Shown here in pieces: positions 1 to 11,331 of a DNA stretch of 64,000 bases. The notes beneath the pieces are model-generated. The model was not told the DNA's origin. It made no database searches and was given only the letters and a program-made list of their open reading frames with translations. Each line of letters begins with the position of its first letter. Positions within the stretch are counted from its first letter, which is position 1. Source of the DNA: Obelidium mucronatum (Eukaryota > Chytridiomycota > Chytridiomycetes > Chytridiales > Chytriomycetaceae); contig JAIVFH010000129.1 in the NCBI GenBank assembly GCA_025765595.1, forward strand, positions 1 to 64,000, written 5' to 3'. Both the position numbers and the translations under genes were made by a program.

Positions 1-1180
1 GGAGATATTCCTAGAGACTGTGATGAGAGCTTTGAGTTCCTGGCGCGTCAATGGAAATCGAGTGAGCTTTTGAGGCTGATTGAGCAGCAAAAGAGGGAGC
101 TGGAAACGACTGGGGGGGATCGCAAAAAAAAGGGAATTGTTGTGGGTAGGAATATGAAGGGGGTTCAAGATTCACTGTTGCTCTTGGTTTGGTGTTTGAC
201 AGACTGTGAAATCACGCAATCTTACTTGGGGAATATGTCGTCTTGTCATCGTGCGCCTCCTTTGAGCTTTCAATCGTTTCAATTGGGATTGGATGGGATT
301 AGAGAGCGCTGTGAAAGTTTTGAGATGGAACGAGAGCTTTCGGTGGTGCAAGTCCAGAGTGGCGTGATGTTTGTGGAAGCCGCTAAACCAGACATTATCA
401 TTGTCGTGGATGGTAGAAAGTTTCCGTGCCATAAATGTTTTTTGGTTCGGAGTGAATATTTCCAGGCCCTCTTGATGGGTGGATTTGTTGAAGGGCGCAA
501 CGAGGGGAAACGTGATTCCATCCACGTTCAAAGTGTATCATTTACTCAATCTCCTGACGTGTTTGCATGTATCCTGGAGTTTTTATATACCGTAAGTTTT
601 GATTGCTGGCGCCTTTCTCAGTGTTTTGACTTTTGGTTTCATTTTTTTTGGGGGGTGGGATTTCTTCTTTTTTTGGATATAGGATCGATGTTTACGTTTT
701 GCAGACGATTCCATCTATATGCTAGAGATTCTCCGAGCTGCTGATCTTCTTTTGTTAGTTCGTCTGAAATCCGCGTGTGTCAATTATCTCGTGTCTCTTC
801 CTTTTTCGCGCATTTCCAATCCAGCGATGCTATTGCGAGCGTCTTGGGATATGAATTTGCCGCGTCTTGAACAATACATAACAAAACTATATGCTCAAGA
901 CTTTGATCGATTCGTTGTTGAACAGGAATTCCATGAACTTGTGCGAGATTCGGCGGAGTCTGTAGTCAACCGTGAACAAGTAGACACGGTTATTTTCGTG
1001 GATGATCTAAAATGGTGGCTTTGTCGTTTGTATGGGTTTGATGGGGAAGACGATGTCGGGGTGATTGGAAAGAACGGCGAAGTGGTTGTCAAGGTGGGCC
1101 AGAACGTTTATGAGAGGCGAGAGACACTCCAGACCAAGATTGAGCAGCTGGATACGCTTTTGGCCAGCCTAGGCTTTTAG
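1..1180 (+). CDS. ABTB1: ABTB1-like BTB/POZ protein, 3' part
   Basis: The reading frame is already open at base 1, so the 5' end of the gene lies outside the window. Exon 1 runs to 591, the intron is 592-682 (GTAAGT to TAG), and the last exon is 683-1180; the two exons give 363 codons with a normal stop. A BTB/POZ fold is clear at roughly residues 125-210: a DGRKFPCHKCFLVRSEYF core, then EFLYT joined across the intron to DRCLRFADD. The tail ends in a short helical segment. BTB domains dimerise and often bind cullin-3, so a ubiquitin-ligase adaptor role is the usual inference. The order of an upstream segment, a BTB domain and a helical tail resembles ankyrin/BTB protein ABTB1, but the ankyrin part would lie upstream and is not seen. 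BTB is certain; the ABTB1 assignment is moderate. Confidence 0.72.
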
Positions 1181-1406
1181 CCCTCTTCCTTATTGTTTTT
1201 TTTTTTTTGATAAAGAACGGTTTCCACCCGTTTTTGAGTTGGTTTCCCGATTTCGATCCTTTGGTAACTGCGAATTTCTCTTTTTTCGATTCGCAACAAC
1301 TAGATCGAAATTAGTCCAACCACACCATCTGGAATTTTTCGGCTCACTACAACCAGCTGCAACAGAATTTTTGCCACCCTCACCGATACTAACGATACTT
1401 GGAACT

Positions 1407-2654
1407 ATGGCTGCATCAAGGAAGAAGAAGACGGTACGTTTTTTGGGTGGTTTGAGACAAAGGAGGCGCACCGGACGCCTCCCTAGCCCTCTTGCCCAAC
1501 CCCCCCTCTCCCCCTCCTCCCCCGCAAACCCCCGCGTCCTTCTGCTCGATGTGTACTAACAGCCGCCTTCGCCCTCCCCCGCGCCCGTCTCTAGATCCCG
1601 CACAGTCGGCAATATATGAAAAAACATGACCTCGAACCACGCCTGATCCTCGCCAACTGCCCCCCGGCTATGGAACCCGCTGAAATCATACAAGACACGC
1701 TTGCCTCGATCTACACGCTGTTCCAAAGCTCAACGGCTCACCCCGAACGCTTGCTCTATGCAGCAGTGGGGCTCATATTTGTACCTACAGCGCCGCCGCC
1801 TGTATGTTGTTTTGCCTCTCTTTGGGTGTCCCTTTTTGCCCCCCCCAACACAAAAAAAAAATGGGCGGATGGGGTTTCGCTTGTCCATCTTTTATTTATT
1901 TGGCCTTGAGAGACTTCAACCCCGCACATGTTTTTTTTTTGTGACTGGCGTCTTGAAAAACCGACATTGAACTCCTAAAGTTAGTAAACCCCTTTACTAA
2001 AAATGATTAGCACGGAGGTCCTCGCCTAAAACCCGGCTATACAAATTACTGCGGCCAAACACCGAAAGACTTGCTGGAGTATATTGTGACTGGGTCATAC
2101 GAGATGTATTGGTGAGTTGTTATCATCATTCTGACACTGGGGGGGAAAAAATTTCAAACGACTGAAAATTTTCGTTCTGTAGGTACTGTAAAGATAGGAA
2201 GGTTTTAGACTTTGTTGCTACCTGCATAAACAAAGTGATGGCATTGCAGTATCGCGGGATGAAGGATGCCATGGACGAGCGTTTACTTCAAGGGTTACGG
2301 AAGGCCGGACACATTGAGTGGCACGGCGCTGCCGTCATTCCTGAGTACATGGCGCATTCAAAAGATATACCTGCTGGACCTAACGTTGTTGAGTTTACCC
2401 CTCAGAGAAAGCAAATCTTGGAAGGACAAAATGAAACTTGGGGAGAAACGCCTGGAACACTCTTTCAGCGCAAGCGAAATCGCCAGAGGACTCTCGCACA
2501 GCAGCAAGAGGAAAGTGTGTCGAGCCCAAGTGGGAGCAGCAACAATGGAGGAAGTGGAAGTGGAAGTGGAAGTAGTGGTAGTAGTAGTAGCGTCAATAGC
2601 GGATCACGAGAAGGATCCAGGCGGGTTCCGACGCACCGCAAGCTGCATCGATAG
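1407..2654 (+). CDS. Unrecognised family protein, member A
   Basis: Four exons: 1407-1433, 1595-1801, 2011-2111 and 2183-2654, together 268 codons plus stop. The first exon codes for only nine residues (MAASRKKKT). I do not recognise the fold. It is clearly paralogous to the genes at 18229-19274 and 22685-23371. Shared blocks, in order: RLLYAAVGLIF, then GGPRLKPGY, then DLLEYIVTGSYEMYW, then KVLDFVA, then GLRKAGHIEWHG. The intron joints were fixed by matching these blocks to the paralogs. The last 90 residues are Gln, Ser and Gly rich and probably disordered. No signal peptide or membrane segment is seen, so it is probably intracellular. Function unknown. Confidence 0.75.
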
Positions 2655-2681
2655 ACGCTTTTTGTTATCAAGCACTTAATG

Positions 2682-2701
2682 CCCCCCCCCCCCCCCCCCC
2701 C
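2682..2701. repeat. Poly-C tract (20 nt)
   Basis: A run of 20 C residues lies just after the stop of the preceding gene and about 80 bases before the next ATG. Similar long C runs occur at about 4887-4901, 5504-5535 and 15958-15977, all in introns or between genes. The true lengths may be uncertain because of sequencing. Confidence 0.8.
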
Positions 2702-2784
2702 GCAATTCAGGGGACTGTTGGTTTTATCATAAATATAAGTTGTGTGTTGTACAACTTGAAGACGAGTGACAATTTTTGCTGTGA

Positions 2785-5503
2785 ATGATTCCCGATCTTC
2801 CGCCGAGCCAGCCGGCGCTGGCGTGCGACCCGCGGCGGCGGCCGCAGACGGCGCCCGCGAAAGAACGGCGGTGGCGGCGCTCGCTGCCGTCGCTGCAGCC
2901 GCAGTCCGCGCAGCGCGGCGACGCGCGGTTGCCGCCCCGCCCGCGCCCGCGGACAGCTCTGCCCGCGTCTGCGGCTGTGATCCAGTCGCCGTCGCCGTCG
3001 CCGTCGCCGCGGCCGCCTCGGCCAGCGACCGCATCGGCGGCATCGCCAGCGCCACCGCGTCGGCCAGTCTCCGCCAGCGTCCATTCGTCGCGCTCAGCAA
3101 AACTCATCGACGGGGAATACTGCAGGCGCGGCGCCGCCAATCTGCGCTCCTGCATTGGCCCCGAACTGGATATGGCGTGGATTGCCGACAAGGCCTCGCA
3201 AGACGTAAGTCGGTGACGTCGCTGCAAACACGTTGAGTGAGCCGGTTTCGTTTCTTCCACTAGGGTTTGTACCCGTTGATCACGCGAAAGCTGGTTCCCG
3301 CATCCACAGACTTTTCCAAACTGCTCCTGGATCCATTGCTTATTTCCCTTCAAGGAATACCTTCAAAAGAGTCTCATTCATGTGTATACCGTCCGCTTCA
3401 ATCATTCGATGGCATGGTCAAGTATGAAACTTCAAATACAAAACAGGTGATACAAAAAAACTTTTTCAGATGAAATCAATTTATAATACCAAAAGAAAAA
3501 AACAACAGTACACGTTCATCATTCCACGGCCAGAGTTTCTGAGGACAAACCCCCCGCCAATACCGCAAGACTCCCGAACAACACCAGTTGTAACTCCCAA
3601 TTGGACTCCCAACACGGCTGGATATCAACAGCCGATATATCCCCCGTCTCAGCCTTTTTTCTCACCTCGTTCCGGATCGCCAACCAATTCTGCTTGCCCG
3701 TACGGCAACAGCAACAACAACAACATGGAAGCCTACAAATACCCCCAACCGTGTCTCACACCAACCGAAAACTTGCTGCACCTCTCCCATTTACAGAATC
3801 GGCATAACATGGAATATACTCAGGACCAAGAGTGTTTTCCTATAGCCAATGGAGTCTTGATGGAAACTGCACCCAGTTTTGTAGTGTTTCGAGACTGGAT
3901 CCAACGCCAAAACAAGAAGGCGAGAAATGTCCCATGGGCTAGTATTCTGTACATGATTCGTCGGATTGAAAACTTTTGTTCTTTTAACTTGGGTGGGGTG
4001 GTGGTATTTTGTCTATTTTTTGTTTTTTTTCGTCTTTCCGTTTTCTAATAAATTGATTTTAAATCATTCTAGTGAGCTGGGCCGACATTAGCAAAGAAAA
4101 ACTGCTTTCCTTTTTGAAAAGGCCTATTATTCAGCGAGTCGAGGTGGACGACATTTTGTTTTGCTTGTCGAATCGAGACGAAGTTGAAGCGTTTATTGAA
4201 TCTCCTGGCCACTTGTTTCGATGTAAAGGGGGTGCTGTTGCTGCGGCCAATCGATTGGCTGAGGTGATTCGAACAAACGTGATGAGGTTTTTATAGTTTG
4301 TCTTTTTTTTTTTTTTCATGTTTTTTTATTTTATTATTATTTTATTTTATTATTTTATTTTATTTTATTTTTCTTTTATTTTTGTTTTGTTTTGAATTTA
4401 TTTCACCTTCTGACTTCTTCCTTTAAAAGGAAACGGCATTTGGCGTTAATCCGAGCACTGAGAGCTGCTGAACGGGTTGTTTTGTGGCGAAAGAGAGTTC
4501 TGAAGTTGCGGTATTGGGATCGGCAACTGGCGGTAGGAAACATAAAGACTCCGAAGATGTGTACCAAAACAGAAAAAAAAAACTAGGCCCGTTTAGAGAA
4601 AGAGAAACCGATCGCAAACGAGTTGATTGAGAATCTAAAATCCACATGGGCTGAAAACTATGAAAACAAAAAGAGGTAATTCGAAAAACACAAGATTGAT
4701 TTTATCGCCTTTGCATGGTTAAAAAAAAATTTTTTTTTATGTGTATTTTGAAAGGGTTATAATCCACTTGCCATCCGTAAGCTGTCACCTTTCTATTCGG
4801 AATCAAATGGCAAACGTTCCCGCAAAACAATTGCAGCAAATGGGAAGGTGAGGGGATTACCCTTAAAAACCCATAAATTTTTCTCCCCCCCCCCCCCCCT
4901 CAAAAAAAAAAAAAAAAAACTGCAGATTCAAGGATTTGCTTGACCCAAATGTTACTATTATATACATATCTTATCCCATGGAAGATGATATCCAAAACAC
5001 ATTCAAGTATTACATGCGTAAGAAGTAGAACAAAAAACCAAAAAAAAACCAAAATCTCTTAAAAAAAATTTTGTTTACACGCACAGAGCAGATATTTCTT
5101 GACCACCGCTATGAAGAAGATGATTCCATCATGGACAGATTCCACATCATCGTCCCTGAAAACCACAAGTTCTTCCCACCAACAGCATCCCTATCCTCCA
5201 TGACACTAGCAAGCGTCAACACAATCAAGAAAATCAAACGCATCGTCTTTGGTGGGGAAGCGGGGCGGCGAGAGGAAACTCCGGCTTATATCGTACCTGG
5301 CGTTGTGGGCGACAGCGAAGTTTCATTGAGTGTGGCTCTTGGTATTCCGTTACTGACCAAAGTTGAAATCGCAAAGTCGTTTGCTTTTAATCAGGTTGTT
5401 CAGACAGAGTTTATATCGAGATGTGAGCTGGCCATGCCGCCGGGTTTGGGGGTGTTTTTTTTTCTTCTTATTCTTTGAGAGGAAAAAGTTGGAACTGACT
5501 GAG

Positions 5504-5538
<35 letters not shown>

Positions 5539-8485
5539 TCTAAACCCTATCCAGGAGAAAGCAAACAATGCGAAGATATAAACGATTTAACTGGCATGGT
5601 TTTGAACCTTTTAATCGACAACGAATCAATCAAGCGATGGATGTTCAAAATCAATCACCAGCCAGAACAAACAGGCATCATGTATTGGGATGCCAACGAA
5701 ATATCACTCAAATCGATAGACTCGGAAGCAACAGCCAAATCGAAAATCGAAAAAAGCATTCTACAAAAGGGACGCCTAGTCAACATGGATATACGCCAAC
5801 GTGGACCAGCGGCAGCCCCCAACAAACGGAAAAAAGACCGCAGGAGATCCACTCTTTTGGGTCTCCCCTCATCAAAACGAACAACCCCTACAAGAGGTGA
5901 AATTGAAATTTTTTTGGAGTTGTTTGTGAAGCAAGGTGGGGTGGTTCAAGCGGCGCCTCCTGTTCATTATGAAGAGGAGTTGTTGTTGGGTACGTCGGAT
6001 AGAGCTCAACAGGATTTCCCTTCGAGGTTTCCGAGTGCGCATTTTTTGATTAAGCCGGATTTTAGTCATGAGTTGATTTGTACTTCGGATCAGGTGAAGC
6101 TGTGCTGGTGTTCTTTTGAGAGGAACAACTAATGAATGAGCCCCTCCCGAAACCAAAAAAACAAAACAAAAACACAGATTTGTGTTACCCCTTACCGGTT
6201 TTGGGGAACTCTTATACCACAGCAATCATGCAACAGTGATGAACTGGCGTCGGCGTCGTTGGAAGTTCTGAAAGGCCTGAAGCATCATGGTTACTTTGGG
6301 TACGTTACAATTGACTTTGTAACGTGGGAAGAACATTCAAGTGTACGTCACTCTATTGTTTTTTTTTCTGGGGTTTTTTTTTTAATGGAAAAAAAAAAAA
6401 ACAACTTTCCAGTCCCAAAGACATTTGTGGTGTATCGCTGTTAAGCCCTATTTGAACGATACGTTAGTCTATTGCATGAATTACTTGGCAGCTACAGCCA
6501 CGAAAATAATTCAACCAGGAAACCCTGGTTCTGGAAACGTGATGCTCGACTTGAACCGATCCAGAAAAATCGTCTTCAAATACCTGGAAAGCAATAAATA
6601 CATTGACCTCCCGCGAGTCAAAAAAGCAGCACGGATGGCAGTTTTTGATGGAGACCAAGATTTAACCGAACGCGTTGGAATCTATTCTCCTAATTTCAGG
6701 CATGTTGGGTTGGCTGGGTTGACGTCGATTGGGATTGAAGTTTTGTGTTTGGATTCGGGGTTGTCGATGGATTTTAAATTCAAGAGGGGAGTGATGGCGT
6801 TGAATTCAGAGAGACTTGATAGTGAGAGAATGTCATTGATGTATGTTTTTTTTTTTTTGATTCATTTTCTTTTGTTGGTTTTCTTGAGTTTTTTATTTTT
6901 ATTTTTTAATTTTAAAATTTATTCTAGGTTCTCGGAAGAATCTTGCTCTACTTGCATTGAGCAAGTTCTCAAAGCAATGCCCACGATTTATAGAAGACTA
7001 ATGACGATTGAATCCGATGAGCTCACCAATTTCACAGACGTGGCCTATTGCCTGATTCCCGAGTTGCGACGTGCACGTCACAGAGAGGCACTCTTCAAGA
7101 GAAATTCCAGGATTGAAGATAACGAGCCAGAATTTTACCAAGTCATTTGGCGACCACAGATTGGGAAAATAACAGGGTCTCACTCGTTGGGAACGTCCAG
7201 TCTGGGCATCGAAATCAACATTGAAGATGCAGACTCTGCACACAATCTACGTCAATCCTCTATTGATAAAAGCAGGGGAGGCTCCTTGATGAGTAGAGGC
7301 GGTGGCAGCTCGTCACTCATGGGAAGCATGATGAAATCGACCGCGTTTTCCGCGTTTGATGTTTCCAAAGAGGAAGGATTCCATGTAACCAACTTATCTC
7401 CGCTCATGAATATCAACAGTCAAAGCTCCATGAGCGTGTTCATGTCTGGGACAGACACTGTTACGCTCTTGACAAAAGAGGAAAATCAACAACTGAAAAA
7501 GAGACTTGCTTCAAACGCATTGGAGGGTATTCTAGTTCAAGCTACTGATTTGCCTGATTACAAAACAATGGGGATTGATGATTTCAACCCGATTCACCGA
7601 CTAAGGGTTGTTGCAAACAAGACTCAACAGACAAAGAAACCATTACCGGTGATATTACCGGATCCGAAAAGCATTGCATTGTTGAATACGCTTATTCCGT
7701 CTTATTCGTTGTGGGCGAAATATGAAGACTACGGTGAAATTCAAGAGTATCAGAAAATGATGCCAGAACGTGATGGTGATCCAAATCGAGTTCCTAAAGG
7801 TCTTCCCGTTGAAGAGTATTTGAGAATAATGGAAGTAAGTCTCACGCCCTCCTCCCCTAGTTTTTCCTTTTTTTCTGCGTGGATTAATTACCCCTCGTCT
7901 CAGGAAATGGGCATTGCAGCCGACAAGCGAGCCGCAGCCGAACTCGAAAGGAAACGAAAAGCCGAAGAAGAGCGCCGAAAAGAAGAAGAGCGAAAAAAAC
8001 TAATTGAAGATGAAGAACGGGCATTGGCAGAATTAGCCGCGCTCATTGCGAAGGAGAAAAGCGAATGGCTTGCCGCTGGAAAAGCACTTACAAGCAAAGT
8101 CCAAGAAGAAATTGAAAGCGCAACGAGGCGGTACTTTTTTGATCAGCAGGAGCAGGAGAAGGAGCGTCTCCGTCTGTTGGAGGAAGGAGAGAATCGGGAT
8201 TCGAAACAGAATCTGCGGTTGAAGGATTTCATGGGGAAGTACAAGCGTCCTACTGTGGGCCCATCTGAGCGCATTATTAAGCCGGGGGAGGGCAAGAGGG
8301 TATCTTCGTCGTTTGCCCGCGCGTCGGTTTCTACCACTCGAGCTGGGCGCCGGAGCAGTATCAGCACAACAGTTGTGACGCAGGGCCCGTTGATTCAAAG
8401 CATAACGATGCGAGGCATTGGCGAGCAGCTGCTTGGATTGAGGCCCGCTGAAAAGCCAAAGGAGGGGTTGGAGCTGGAGTTTTAA
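2785..8485 (+). CDS. IQCH: IQCH-like ciliary protein with long C-terminal extension
   Basis: Fourteen exons can be joined in phase (2785-3204, 3264-3416, 3470-3992, 4073-4286, 4430-4532, 4587-4675, 4755-4847, 4926-5017, 5087-5443, 5555-6093, 6178-6342, 6413-6840, 6928-7834, 7904-8485), giving about 1554 residues. Residues 1-100 are Pro/Arg/Ala rich. A basic IQ-like helix (KRHLALIRALRAAERVV) lies near residue 440. From about 500 to 1060 comes the conserved core with blocks such as VIIHLPSVS, RFHIIVPE, ELAMPPGES, IKRWMFKIN and YVTIDFVTW, which I recognise from IQ-motif protein H and which has an ATP-grasp-like look. About 480 further residues follow in the same frame and end in a Glu/Arg/Lys coiled coil. 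IQCH is linked to sperm and cilia in animals, so this points to a flagellated stage. The second intron could instead be 3447-3469 (see findings). Several introns start GTTT. Confidence 0.82.
5504..5535. repeat. Poly-C tract (32 nt) inside an IQCH intron
   Basis: A run of 32 C residues fills much of the intron 5444-5554. It sits about 20 nt upstream of the 3' splice site, where a pyrimidine tract is expected, so it may serve as an unusual polypyrimidine tract. Confidence 0.8.
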
Positions 8486-8876
8486 TTTCTGTTGCTTGGA
8501 TTGAAGAAGTAAAAATAATTTGTCATAAATCCATCAGAAATCAGGTAACGCACCGACCCCTGCGCGACGCCTCTTGTCTTGTTTGGCGCAGAAGATGATC
8601 AGAATTACACACAGGTACTTCCGAGGCGTGGCAGCGACAGTGGATGCGGCGGGTGACGCGGGGAACTGTTGAGTCTCCTGGCTCAGTCGAGACTCTGGCC
8701 AACCGCATCAACAGTCGCATCCGCTGTCCGCAGTCACTTCCACTGAAGAAAGAATCTGCACTACAATATTCCAACTGATGCAGCAGCAGCATCTAGCCTC
8801 TCTTTAGCCCCCCCGTTGCTCTACTCATGTTTCTAAAGCACCCTTCCCTCACCAAACACAGGAGGCGAAATCCCAC
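8486..8876. other. Intergenic region, no gene seen
   Basis: 391 bases between the IQCH-like stop and the ATG of the PDI-like gene. The open frames on either strand show no recognisable protein and no splice-consistent extension of either neighbour. It presumably holds the 3' UTR of the first gene and the promoter of the second; no TATA box is obvious. Confidence 0.6.
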
Positions 8877-10737
8877 ATGATTGCTGCATCAAAGGCTTCT
8901 CTTTTACCGCTTGTATCTTTATTTGCCCTTCTGGCGTTGCAAGTTTCAGCAGCGGGAAAATGCTCTGCAAAGCAACACGACGTGGAAGAAGTGCAGATTC
9001 TGAAAGACGCTTCGTTTTACAGAAGCTGGGCCAAGAGAAAAGGGTCCGAAGAAGACCCTCTTGTTTCCTTCGTCATGTTTTGCACACGTGAGTTTTGTTG
9101 TCTGAGGTTCTGGTGTTTGGTTACTGATGTGAGCTCTTCATATAACAGCGACCAAAAAAGAATGCAAAGAGCCCAAAAAGGAATTTGAAAAGATGGCCGT
9201 GAAGTTGGTGGAGAAGGGAATTGAGTTTGGGTCTGTTGATTGTGCAGCTGAAAAAGAAATCTGTCAAGACGCGAAAGCTTATACTACAAGACTTCCCCTG
9301 TTCAAAAGTTATCGAAACGGACAAATGAGTAAATACACTGGAGAGCTGACATCCGAGCGCATGTCCAAATATATCATCAGGTAACTTCTTTATTTTTTTA
9401 AATTTGTTTTTAATTTGTGAACTCATCCATTAATTTTTTTACTTTTAAAGACAAATTAAAGGCCCTATTCGAGAAGTCAAGAATACATCCAAGCATATTG
9501 AAGAATTCAAGGCCAGTGAAGACTTCACTGTTCTTGGTCTCTTCCGAGATGCATCTAGCCCGTCGTACAAGGAATACTTGAGAGCCGCTAAAGACCTTCA
9601 AGTTGATTACACATTTGGCTACGCATTCGGCGCAGAGGAAGAGCACATTGTTGCCCACAGTGTCTCGAATGAGTTTGAAACAATGTTTGACTCAGACTCT
9701 GTTGGCTCCAGCAGCAGTAGCAGTACCCAACAAGAACCAAACACAACAACCTCGCCTGACGATGACGACGAAAACGAGGAAATCGCCAAGTTTACAAAGG
9801 ATGATATCACCGGCTTCATCAAAACTGCCTCGCTGCCCCTCGTTGCCGATTTGGATGCCGACAACTTCAAGATCTACACCGACATGAAGCTGCCAATCGG
9901 TTTCACCTTCTTGCACAGTGCCGAAGACCGGGAAAAAATGATTGAAATTTTAACTCCATTGGCAAAGTTATACCGGGGCTACCTCAACTTTTTGTTGATT
10001 GACGGAGCCAAATTCGAAGGCTTGGAAGACTCCATGAGTAACGACGGCACCAGCGACAAGAAAAGATCCAAAAAAGGACGTCCTCAATTCGTCATTAACG
10101 AGTTTGAACCAGAATACCACAACTACCCGCTCACCACAGATGCAGATTTATTATCTGAGGAAGGTGAAGTTGCGTTGGCGGGTTTCATTGAGAGTTTCAT
10201 TCTCGGGGAAACGAAGCCAATGATTATTAGTGAAGACATTCCTGAATCAAATGACCAAGATATCAAGGTTGTGGTTGGACACTCTTTTGAGGAGATTGTT
10301 ATGGACACCAAGAAGGATGTGTTGCTTATGTTTATGAAGAGTTGAGTCTGCCTTTTTTTTTGTAAGTTTCATTGACCTTACTTTTCTTTTTTTTTTTTTT
10401 ATCAGGTGAAATGGACTACAAGGAACGCTTCGAACGAGTTTATACAAAGATTGCCAAAGTTCTTCAATCCCAGACCGATAACATTGTTGTGGCGAAAATG
10501 AATATGAAACACAACCGCCTTCCCAAAGGAGTTGATTTGAAGGTGGATGTTGTTCCAAAGTTGATGTTGGTCAAGTCTACTACAGCGGGTAAGGGGGTCG
10601 GACGTGGGGATTCCAAGGAAGGTGTGGATTACGCGTTGAACAAGAATGCATTGTTGCTTTCTAAAGTCATTGAGTTTTTGGAAAACAACTCAAACTATGC
10701 AGCGGACTTGAAGGATTTGGATCATGATGAGCTTTGA
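8877..10737 (+). CDS. PDI-like ER protein lacking CXXC active sites
   Basis: Exons 8877-9087, 9149-9380, 9451-10340 and 10406-10737 give 554 residues. The N-terminus is a clear signal peptide ending near AAG at residue 25. A first thioredoxin-like domain follows (residues about 30-130: FVMFCTPTKKECKEP, then VDCAAEKEICQ), two weaker thioredoxin-like domains, a Ser/Asp/Glu-rich loop near residue 260, and a last thioredoxin-like domain from about residue 420. The a-b-b'-a' length and order match protein disulfide isomerase. At the place of the usual CGHC, the first domain has two cysteines six residues apart and the last reads FMKSEMDYKERF with none. There is no KDEL-type tail; the protein ends DLDHDEL, which could act as an HDEL-like ER retention signal. 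It is probably an ER chaperone rather than an oxidoreductase. The third intron starts GTTGAG. Confidence 0.82.
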
Positions 10738-10940
10738 AGGGAAAGGTGACGAAAGAAATGAGAGGAAGGAGTGAAGGGTTTGGAAAATACTTATTTATGT
10801 GTGTAAAAAAAAAAAGTCGTGATAAATTATTATGTTTATATTTAACCGTGGCAATTTATTCTTTGAAAAGTGGTGCGCAGCACCTCTCGCGGCACATGTA
10901 CATATATATATGTGTAGGGTAGGTGATTGATTGAGTGATG

Positions 10941-10987
10941 GTGAGTGTGTATGCGTGTGTGAGTGTATGTGTGTGTGTGTGTGTGTT
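10941..10987. repeat. GT-rich microsatellite
   Basis: An imperfect (GT)n run with embedded GAGT and TATG units lies between the convergent 3' ends of the PDI-like and NELF-like genes. Confidence 0.8.
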
Positions 10988-11034
10988 TTTCATGTTCTTC
11001 TTGGTTTGTGTTTGTTTCCAAACAAGGAGGGGTA

Positions 11035-11300
11035 TTATGCAACAGTGAGTCTCCCCAACTCAGCCGTGACTTTGGAGCTTTGTTCTTTAAGAAATTCGTT
11101 TGTCCCATCAATGTTTGCAGCGTTTGAATTTTCCAAAAATTGACCCAACAGGGAAATAACAACATCTCTGGATAAACTCAAGTTATCGACATTTAATTTC
11201 GAAACCAGAGTTGTGAGTTGATCAATAATTGCAGGATCGTATGGTCCGCAAGTGGTATCGTGAATCTGAGAAATTGAAAGGAAGAGTAAGAAGATCAACC

Positions 11301-11331
<31 letters not shown>

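Noticed and set aside
1372..1379. TGCCACCC copy near the start of family member A
   Set aside because: An exact match, but only 28 bases before the ATG and in front of a gene unrelated to secretion; about two chance matches are expected in the window.
2465..3353. Several overlapping Ala/Arg-rich open frames on both strands
   Set aside because: They are shadows of the GC-rich first exon of the IQCH-like gene; only the frame from 2785 splices on to the conserved core.
6425..8485. A separate 686-residue gene starting at 6425
   Set aside because: The first part completes the IQCH core and splices in phase from the preceding exons; upstream ATG use is not needed.
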